Shown in pieces: positions 29,314-36,030 of a DNA stretch of 36,030 nt. The notes beneath the pieces are model-generated. The model did not search any database. It was not told the origin of the DNA and was given only the letters and a program-made list of their open reading frames with translations. The stretch is from Salinarchaeum sp. (lineage in GTDB: Archaea > Halobacteriota > Halobacteria > Halobacteriales > QS-1-68-20): contig SKSS01000010.1 of assembly GCA_007122875.1 (NCBI GenBank), positions 1 through 36,030 on the forward strand, written 5' to 3'. The first letter of the stretch is position 1. Every line of letters begins with the position of its first letter. The translations under genes were made by a program, and so were the position numbers.

Positions 29314-29634
29314 CGAGACGCGATAGCCGGTCTCACGGTAAAAGGGGTTCGCTCCACCCGCCGAGGGGTAAGCCGATGGCAACGGTGGACGAGCGATCGG
29401 CACGCACTCACTGGGTGGCTTAACGACGTTAGCACGGCTCCAACGCCGGTGTAGGGTCCCATTGGTCCGCCACACAGTGCTGAACGGTCGACCCCGTTTA
29501 TCCCTTCATCTGTTGGCTCTCCGCATCCGGGCGCGGAGTGCCGGACAGCCTGCAGGGGCGGCATCTGTCGCGGGCGGCGATAGCGACTGCTCTGTTACGG
29601 GCGGAAGCCGGCAGTCGGCGTCCGAACCCAGCAC

Positions 29635-32469
29635 ATGAGCCAACACGATAGTAACTGGACGGTCGATTCGGACGCGATGGCCGGGTACCGTCGATCGTTC
29701 CTCAAGGCGATGGCGACGACTGGCGTCGCAGCGGGTGTCGGGTCCGGCGTTACGGCCGCACACGCACAGATGGACGACGAGGACGACGAACTCGACGAGG
29801 ACGACGAGATGCCTGCCGCGGATGTTCCCGTTGCAGGAGCGTTTCCGACGGGAGCCGCGGTCGGACTCCAACGGGTCGCGTCGGATCTTCCGGGACCGAC
29901 GGGCTTCGAGTACGTCGAAGACGGTGACGAGACGCGTCATTTCATCGTCACGCAGATGGGACAGATATACGAGTTAGACGATACGGATGTCGAGGAAGAA
30001 CCGGACGTAGACGACGAACCGGATGTGGATGACGAACCGGACGTAGACGTGGTCACCGACGAGTACGTACTGGCAGGTGCCACACCCGGCTGGATCGGCG
30101 AGGAACCGGAGGAGATCGCCGGCGAGGAGAACCCAACGCTCGAACTCGTCGCCGGGGAGACGTACACGATCACGTGGGAGAACGTGGACGGGGATCCCCA
30201 CAACATCGTGATTCTCGACGCCGATGAGGGAATCATCGAGCAGACAGAGATCATCAGCGAACAGGGCGAAACGCAGTCGTTGGAGTTCGAGGCCACCGAG
30301 GAGATGGATCAGTACGTCTGTGAGGTCCATCCCGGCACCATGGTGGGTGATTTCGATGTCATCGACGAGGTGGACGATGATGTCGAGGACGAACCCGAAA
30401 TCGACGACGAAGACGATGAGGTCGATGACGAAGACGACGAACTCGACGATGCTGATGACGACGACATCGACGACAACGACGAACCAACTGCGGTAGCCAC
30501 CCCTGACGAGATGGGTCTATTCCTCGACCTCGAGGATCGACTCATCGACCTCGGGATCGGGGAACTCGGCGACTACGACGAGCGTGGACTCCTCGGAGCG
30601 ACGTTCCACCCCGACTTCGAGGAGACGCGTACACTCTACGTGCGGTACAGTGCGCCACTCCCGGACGACTTCGAAGAGAACGACGTGGGCGTAGACGACG
30701 ACGTTGACGTTGACGACGAGGACGACGAGATTGAGGTAGATGACGAGGACGACGAAATCGACGATACGGATGATGATATCGAGGTTGACGACGAGGACGA
30801 CGACATCGAGGTTGACGACGAGGACGACGAAGTCGAAGAGGAAACCTATGACCACCTGGACGTACTCGCGGAATTCCACGTCCCTGAGGGCGAAGACGCC
30901 GCCGATCCTGACTCCGAGCGAGTAATCTTAGAGATTCCGCAGCCACAGGACAACCACAACGGCGGATCACTCGCATTCGGTCCCGACGGGTATCTGTACT
31001 CGGCGATGGGAGACGGTGGAAACGTCCACGACATTGGTTTCGGCCACGTCGAAGACTGGTACGAAGAGAACGAGGGTGGGAACGGACAGGATACCAGCCA
31101 GAACCTCCACGGCGGTATTCTCCGTCTCGATGTCGACGACGTGGAAAACGACATCGACGACGAGGATGACGAGACAGACGTTGATGACGAGGACGACGAG
31201 ATAGACGTTGACGACGAAGATGATGACATTGATGTCGACGACGAAGATGATGACATTGATGTCGACGACGAAGATGACGAGATAGACGTTGACGACGACC
31301 ACCCGTATGACGAGTACGGCTTAACGCGCGATTACGACGTTCCGGACGACAATCCACTGGTCGACGAGGAGGGTGAACTCGACGAGTACTACGCCTGGGG
31401 ATTCCGCAACGCGTGGGGAATGTCGATCGACGACGACGGAAACGTCTGGGTGACGGACGCCGGACAACACGCCGTCGAGTCGGTGTATCAGGTCGAGATG
31501 GGCGGCAACTACAGCTGGAACGTAAAGGAAGGGTCGGTGTGCTTCAGTCCCGAGACGCCGCTCGATCCGCCGGAGGACTGCCCGGACGAGACGCCGGAGG
31601 ATGTCCGTGGTGGGGAGCCACTCCGGGATCCGATCGCGGAGTATCAGCATCAGCGGATCTCCGAGGCGTTCATCGACAGCTCCGTTGTCGTCCGCGGACA
31701 GCGATACGACGGTGACGCGATCGGCGAACTCGGAAACGCGTTCGTCTTCGGCAACTGGAGCAGTGAGGGCGTCGTCGAACCGGACGGAGAGCTACTGGCC
31801 GCCATCCCACCTGAGGAAGTCGACGACGATGATGACGACGACCTCGACGACGATGATGACCTCAACGATGACGAGGTAGACGTTGACGACGAGGACGACG
31901 AAATCGAGGTCGACGACGAAGATGACGAGGTCGACATCGACGATGAGGATGACTTCAACGATGACGGGGTAGACGATGACGACGACCTCGAAGATGACGA
32001 TTTCGAAGACGATGACGTGGACGAGGCCGAGACCGACATCGAGTTCCCGCCGGACGACGAACTCGTGGAGGTCGAGCAGCGATGGGATCTCGAAGAGTTA
32101 GTGATCGAGGGTGCCGAAGACGAGCAGCTCAACCGGTACATCTACGGTGTCGACCGGGACGAAAACGGCGAGCTGTACGTCCTGACGAACACGGACTACC
32201 GTCCGTTCCCAGAGACCGGTGAAGTGTACCGGGTCGTCCCGCCGGAGGAGGGCGAGGAAATTCCCGCGCCCGATCCGGAGGACGTGGAAGTAGCCGAGGA
32301 GGAAGACCCAGAAGAGGAAGAGCCGGACGACGACCCTGACGACGAAGAGGAGTTCCCCGACGACGACGAGGACGACGAGATAGACGTTGATGACGAGGAC
32401 GACGACATCGATGACGACGAGATAGACGTTGACGACGAAGACGACGAAGACGACGAGAACGACTACTAA
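29635..32469 (+). CDS. Tat-exported PQQ-dependent sugar (glucose/sorbosone) dehydrogenase-like protein with internal cupredoxin domain and Asp-rich repeat blocks
   Basis: Tat signal YRRSFLKAMATTGVAAGVGSGVTAAHAQ; cupredoxin ligand pattern DPHNIVI...YVCEVHPGTM; GSDH motifs ERGLLGATFHPDFEETRTLYVRYSA, QPQDNHNGGSLAFGPDGYLYSAMGDGG, GNGQDTSQNLHGGILRLD, WGFRNAWGMSID, GGNYSWNVKEGSVCF. Confidence 0.88.
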   Translation: MSQHDSNWTVDSDAMAGYRRSFLKAMATTGVAAGVGSGVTAAHAQMDDEDDELDEDDEMPAADVPVAGAFPTGAAVGLQRVASDLPGPTGFEYVEDGDETRHFIVTQMGQIYELDDTDVEEEPDVDDEPDVDDEPDVDVVTDEYVLAGATPGWIGEEPEEIAGEENPTLELVAGETYTITWENVDGDPHNIVILDADEGIIEQTEIISEQGETQSLEFEATEEMDQYVCEVHPGTMVGDFDVIDEVDDDVEDEPEIDDEDDEVDDEDDELDDADDDDIDDNDEPTAVATPDEMGLFLDLEDRLIDLGIGELGDYDERGLLGATFHPDFEETRTLYVRYSAPLPDDFEENDVGVDDDVDVDDEDDEIEVDDEDDEIDDTDDDIEVDDEDDDIEVDDEDDEVEEETYDHLDVLAEFHVPEGEDAADPDSERVILEIPQPQDNHNGGSLAFGPDGYLYSAMGDGGNVHDIGFGHVEDWYEENEGGNGQDTSQNLHGGILRLDVDDVENDIDDEDDETDVDDEDDEIDVDDEDDDIDVDDEDDDIDVDDEDDEIDVDDDHPYDEYGLTRDYDVPDDNPLVDEEGELDEYYAWGFRNAWGMSIDDDGNVWVTDAGQHAVESVYQVEMGGNYSWNVKEGSVCFSPETPLDPPEDCPDETPEDVRGGEPLRDPIAEYQHQRISEAFIDSSVVVRGQRYDGDAIGELGNAFVFGNWSSEGVVEPDGELLAAIPPEEVDDDDDDDLDDDDDLNDDEVDVDDEDDEIEVDDEDDEVDIDDEDDFNDDGVDDDDDLEDDDFEDDDVDEAETDIEFPPDDELVEVEQRWDLEELVIEGAEDEQLNRYIYGVDRDENGELYVLTNTDYRPFPETGEVYRVVPPEEGEEIPAPDPEDVEVAEEEDPEEEEPDDDPDDEEEFPDDDEDDEIDVDDEDDDIDDDEIDVDDEDDEDDENDY
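30664..30846 (+). repeat. Asp-rich block 4 (9-residue/27-bp [DE]VDDEDD[ED]I repeats)
   Basis: Translated: DVDDEDDEI EVDDEDDEI DDTDDDI EVDDEDDDI EVDDEDDEV. Confidence 0.85.
31129..31299 (+). repeat. Asp-rich block 5 (27-bp tandem repeats)
   Basis: GACGACGAAGATGATGACATTGATGTC occurs twice in perfect tandem, flanked by diverged copies; protein DVDDEDDEI DVDDEDDDI DVDDEDDDI DVDDEDDEI. Confidence 0.88.
31816..32040 (+). repeat. Asp-rich block 6
   Basis: EVDDDDDDDLDDDDDLNDDEVDVDDEDDEIEVDDEDDEVDIDDEDDFNDDGVDDDDDLEDDDFEDDDVDEAETDIE. Confidence 0.85.
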
Positions 32470-32532
32470 TCGTCCCACTCTGCGGATTCTTTTTCGGTGA
32501 GAAAACGAGCGTCGGAAGGGGAACGACCGCCG

Positions 32533-33711
32533 TCAGTCGAGCCCGAACTTCTTCGGATAGTCGGTGAGGTTCTCGTGTCCGTCTTCGGTGACGACCACGA
32601 GATCCTCAATGCGGATACCGCCGACGTCAGGGTCGTACAGTCCCGGCTCGACGGTGATCACGTGACCCGGTTCGAGTTCTTCGACACCGGACAGCGACAG
32701 CGATGGCTTCTCGTGGACGTCAAGCCCGATCCCATGTCCGGTGCTGTGGATGAACCCCGTCTCTGTCGATTCGTCGGTTCGGAACGTCGGGTGACCTGCA
32801 GCCTCGTAGACGTCGCAGACGGCCTCGTGAACCGCCGTTCCCGTGACGCCAGGTTCGATGGCTTCGAGAGCGGCTTCCTGCGCTTCGAGCGTCACGTCGT
32901 ACCAGTCCCGCGCCGTCTCGGATGGCTCACCCTTCACGAACGTCCGAGTCATGTCGGCGTGGTACTTGCTCTCCTTGTTCCGCGGGAAGATGTCGATCAC
33001 GATCGTCTCGCCGGCCGACAGGGGACCGCTCCCCCGGTCGTGTGGATCCGCAGCGCTCGCTCCACACGCGACGATCGTTTCGTCGAGTGCACACCCCTCT
33101 CGAAGCAGCGTCACCTCGATCTCTTCGGTCACGCGCTCGCTCGTGAGGACCTCGCCGTCGAGCCACAGCGTGCCGTCCTCGACGGTCGCTTCGGAGAGTA
33201 ACTCCTCCGCGGCCGCCATCGCGCGCTCGTTCGCTCGCTGTGCGACCCGTACGTGTTCGATCTCCTCGGCGGTCTTGATCGCCCGTACGTCGGAGATTAC
33301 CCCACGGTCGTCGATCTCGATGTCGACGCTCCGATCGCGCAGGCCGTCCGCGGTGCCGACTGGAAACTGGAACGGAACGGCGATCGATTCGACATCGTGA
33401 TCGGCGAGAAATCCGGCCATCGTCTCGGTTTTTCCGTGTCGTCTGCCGTACTCGGCCACGTTGTCCTGGTAGCCGTAGTCGGAATACCGTGAGACGGTGT
33501 CGGCGCGACTCTCGGATCGGGCACGACCGTACTCCAGCCCGCTGACGAGCAGATGTGTCTCTCCGTCGACGTGCAGAGTCACGAACTGATCCGGAGCGCC
33601 GAAACCAGCAAGATACCGCTGATCGGAGTTCGAACCGTCGGCGCTGATGAGATACCCATCAACACCGGCGTCTTCGAGAAACTCATCGACTGCCGAGAGG
33701 TCACGTGCCAT
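32533..33711 (-). CDS. M24 family metallopeptidase (Xaa-Pro peptidase-like)
   Basis: ETIVIDIFPRNKESKYHADMTRTFVKG, GFIHSTGHGIGLDVHEKPSLS, ELEPGHVITVEPGLYDPDVGGIRIEDLVVVTEDG. Confidence 0.94.
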   Translation of the reverse strand: MARDLSAVDEFLEDAGVDGYLISADGSNSDQRYLAGFGAPDQFVTLHVDGETHLLVSGLEYGRARSESRADTVSRYSDYGYQDNVAEYGRRHGKTETMAGFLADHDVESIAVPFQFPVGTADGLRDRSVDIEIDDRGVISDVRAIKTAEEIEHVRVAQRANERAMAAAEELLSEATVEDGTLWLDGEVLTSERVTEEIEVTLLREGCALDETIVACGASAADPHDRGSGPLSAGETIVIDIFPRNKESKYHADMTRTFVKGEPSETARDWYDVTLEAQEAALEAIEPGVTGTAVHEAVCDVYEAAGHPTFRTDESTETGFIHSTGHGIGLDVHEKPSLSLSGVEELEPGHVITVEPGLYDPDVGGIRIEDLVVVTEDGHENLTDYPKKFGLD

Positions 33712-33805
33712 ACGTCGGTCTTGGTATCCGACGGCAAAACCCTACCGTCTGAGGAAGCGTCGCCCCGTTCGGTAGCATCTTGTCGATCGCTCCCCACCAC
33801 CGCGT

Positions 33806-35098
33806 ATGGACGTGACGATTTCACCGTCAACTGTCGACGGGACGGCACACGTGCCACCATCGAAAAGCTACTCTCACCGGGCGATTCTCGCGGCCGGACA
33901 CGCCGCCAATGCGACGGTTCGGAACCCTCTCCTGAGCGCCGACACCCAGGCGACGATGCGCGCCGTCGAAGCGTATGGGGGACTGGTCGACGAACGCGAC
34001 GACGGAATCGTGATCGAGGGGTTCGCTGGTCGACCCGGCGTACCGGCGGACGTGATCGACTGTGCCAACAGCGGCACCACGATGCGCCTCGTGACCGCAA
34101 CGGCCGCACTCGCCGACGGAACGACCGTTCTCACGGGTGATAGTTCGCTCCGCTCCCGCCCACAGGGGCCCCTCCTCGACGCCATCGAAACGTTAGGCGG
34201 TCGGGCCGAGAGCACCCGGGAGAACGGACAGGCCCCGCTCGTCGTGGCGGGTCCGATCGACGGCGGGACGGTCTCCATCCCAGGGGACGTCTCGTCGCAG
34301 TTTATCTCCGCGCTGCTGATGGCGGGGGCCGTCACTGACGACGGAATCGTCGTCGAACTCGAAACCGAACTCAAATCGGCACCCTACGTCGAGATAACCC
34401 TCGACGTGCTTGACGCGTACGGCGTCGAAGCCACTCGGACGGACACCGGATTCGCTGTCGAGGGAGGGCAGCGGTACGCTCCCTCTGACGGCGAGTACAG
34501 CGTTCCGGGGGACTTCTCCTCCTCGTCCTATCTGCTCGCAGCCGGAGCGCTCGCGGCTGAGGTGAAGGTCATCGTCACCGGTGCCCATCCGAGTGCACAG
34601 GGAGACGCGGCGATCGTGGACGTGCTCGACCGGATGGGTGCGACGATCGACTGGAATCGGGATGCCGGCGAGATTTCCGTCCGCCGATCCGATCTCGCGG
34701 GCGTCGAGGTCGACGTTGGGGACACGCCGGATCTACTACCAACGATCGCAACGCTCGGCGCCGCTGCGAGCGGCGAAACACGGATCGTCAACTGCGAGCA
34801 CGTCCGCTACAAGGAGACCGACCGCGTGAGCGCGATGGCCGACGAACTCACGACGCTCGGTGCGCAAGTCACCGAGCGTGAGGACGAGTTGATCGTCCAC
34901 GGGGACGAAACCGATCTCACGGGAGGAACCGTCGACGGACGCGGCGACCACCGGATCGTCATGTCGCTTGCAATCGCGGGACTGGTTGCCAACGATCCGG
35001 TGACGATCCGTGGCGGTGAGCACGTCGACGTGTCGTTTCCCGAGTTCTTCGACGTGCTGTCGGGACTCGGCGGCGACGTACAGCATCGGCGCTCGTGA
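33806..35098 (+). CDS. aroA: 3-phosphoshikimate 1-carboxyvinyltransferase (EPSP synthase)
   Basis: [91 protein letters not shown]. Confidence 0.97.
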   Translation: MDVTISPSTVDGTAHVPPSKSYSHRAILAAGHAANATVRNPLLSADTQATMRAVEAYGGLVDERDDGIVIEGFAGRPGVPADVIDCANSGTTMRLVTATAALADGTTVLTGDSSLRSRPQGPLLDAIETLGGRAESTRENGQAPLVVAGPIDGGTVSIPGDVSSQFISALLMAGAVTDDGIVVELETELKSAPYVEITLDVLDAYGVEATRTDTGFAVEGGQRYAPSDGEYSVPGDFSSSSYLLAAGALAAEVKVIVTGAHPSAQGDAAIVDVLDRMGATIDWNRDAGEISVRRSDLAGVEVDVGDTPDLLPTIATLGAAASGETRIVNCEHVRYKETDRVSAMADELTTLGAQVTEREDELIVHGDETDLTGGTVDGRGDHRIVMSLAIAGLVANDPVTIRGGEHVDVSFPEFFDVLSGLGGDVQHRRS

Positions 35099-35140
35099 GT
35101 TCTGCAAGCGTTAAATGTGCGGCCACCCGATGGCACCCCA

Positions 35141-36030
35141 ATGAACGGCAATCGATTCGGTCGGCTCTTTCAGGTGACGACGTACGGTGAGAGTCACGGT
35201 CCGGGGATGGGTGTCACCGTCTCCGGCTGTCCAGCGGGCCTCGAACTCTCCGAGAAAGACATCCAACGGGAACTCGACCGGCGAAAGCCCGGTCAGTCGA
35301 TGATCACCACATCGCGCGACGAACCGGACGCCGTCGAGATCCGCTCGGGCCTTCAGGACGGCTATACGACCGGCACGCCGATCGGGATGGTCATCCAAAA
35401 CAAAGACGCCCGCTCTGGAAAGTACGAGCCGTTCGTCACCGCTCCGCGTCCGTCTCACGGTGACTTCACGTACTCCGCGAAGTTCGGAACCCGGAACTGG
35501 GGTGGTGGCGGCCGGTCGTCCGCACGGGAGACCGTCAACTGGGTCGCCGCGGGTGCGATCGCCAAGAAGCTGCTCGAACGGGAAGGGATTCGGATCAAAG
35601 CGCACGTGAACCAAATCGGCGAGGTGGAGGCACCCGACGTCACCTTCGAGGAGATGCTCGAACACACCGAGGAAAACGAGGTCCGGTGTGCACACCCCGA
35701 AACCGCCGAGCGGATGACGGACCTCATCCAGGAGTACCAACGCGAGGGTGACTCGATCGGCGGGAGCATTTACTTCGAGGTTCGCGGTGTCCCTCGTGGA
35801 CTCGGAGCACCGCGGTTCGACGCCGTTGAGGCCCGACTTGGGCAGGCGATGATGGCGGTCCCGGCATCGACCGCCTTCGAATTCGGACTCGGGCGCGAGG
35901 CTCGCCGATACGCCGGCATCGATCGGAACGACGAGTGGGAGTTCGACGACGACGGCGAGCCGGTCCCCACCGAGAACGATCACGGCGGGCTACAGGGCGG
36001 AATCACCACGGGAGCGCCGATCTACGGCGA
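35141..36030 (+). CDS. aroC: Chorismate synthase (3' end outside the window)
   Basis: MNGNRFGRLFQVTTYGESHGPGMGVTVSGCPAGLELSEKDIQRELDRRKPGQS...RPSHGDFTYSAKFGTRNWGGGGRSSARET. Absent from the ORF list, presumably because it has no stop in the window. TTAAATG at about -28. Confidence 0.96.
   Translation, partial: MNGNRFGRLFQVTTYGESHGPGMGVTVSGCPAGLELSEKDIQRELDRRKPGQSMITTSRDEPDAVEIRSGLQDGYTTGTPIGMVIQNKDARSGKYEPFVTAPRPSHGDFTYSAKFGTRNWGGGGRSSARETVNWVAAGAIAKKLLEREGIRIKAHVNQIGEVEAPDVTFEEMLEHTEENEVRCAHPETAERMTDLIQEYQREGDSIGGSIYFEVRGVPRGLGAPRFDAVEARLGQAMMAVPASTAFEFGLGREARRYAGIDRNDEWEFDDDGEPVPTENDHGGLQGGITTGAPIYG

Noticed and set aside
29977-30054. EPDVDDEPDVDDEPDVD as calcium-binding RTX or dockerin repeats
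   Set aside because: No GGxGxDxUx or dockerin loop signature; it is simple acidic low complexity.
31129-31299. Regular repeats could be mistaken for a CRISPR array
   Set aside because: The 27-bp units are directly tandem with no spacers, in frame, and encode an Asp-rich block.

Overview
The window is a GC-rich haloarchaeal chromosome segment. Most of it is ordinary core-genome content. In order: a partial RqcH/NFACT gene, two DUF4013-like membrane proteins and pelota; a universal stress protein, an amidohydrolase and an HD phosphohydrolase; a UPF0175/PIN (DUF3368-like) toxin-antitoxin pair; an ArfC-like reductase, a HalOD1 protein and an MFS transporter; an RPA / RPA-associated protein / phosphoesterase operon; an Lhr-type helicase, TFB, a HELLH membrane protein and a Cdc48 AAA ATPase; shikimate kinase and chorismate mutase; SurE, an Rsm22-like methyltransferase and prephenate dehydrogenase; an Asp-rich PQQ sugar dehydrogenase; an M24 peptidase, AroA and a partial AroC. 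The main accessory segment is about 23.97-25.6 kb. It holds a GNAT gene split by a decayed TnpB (IS200/IS605-type) 3' remnant that keeps its terminal hairpin, an RHH/RelE-type toxin-antitoxin pair with a perfect 18-bp palindrome at the antitoxin start, and about 450 bp of unexplained sequence. The most unusual gene is 29635..32469. It encodes a Tat-exported glucose/sorbosone-dehydrogenase-like protein with an internal cupredoxin domain and seven Asp/Glu-rich blocks, several built from a 9-residue (27-bp) repeat and located at apparent loop positions. Family names are recalled from motifs only; no searches were run.
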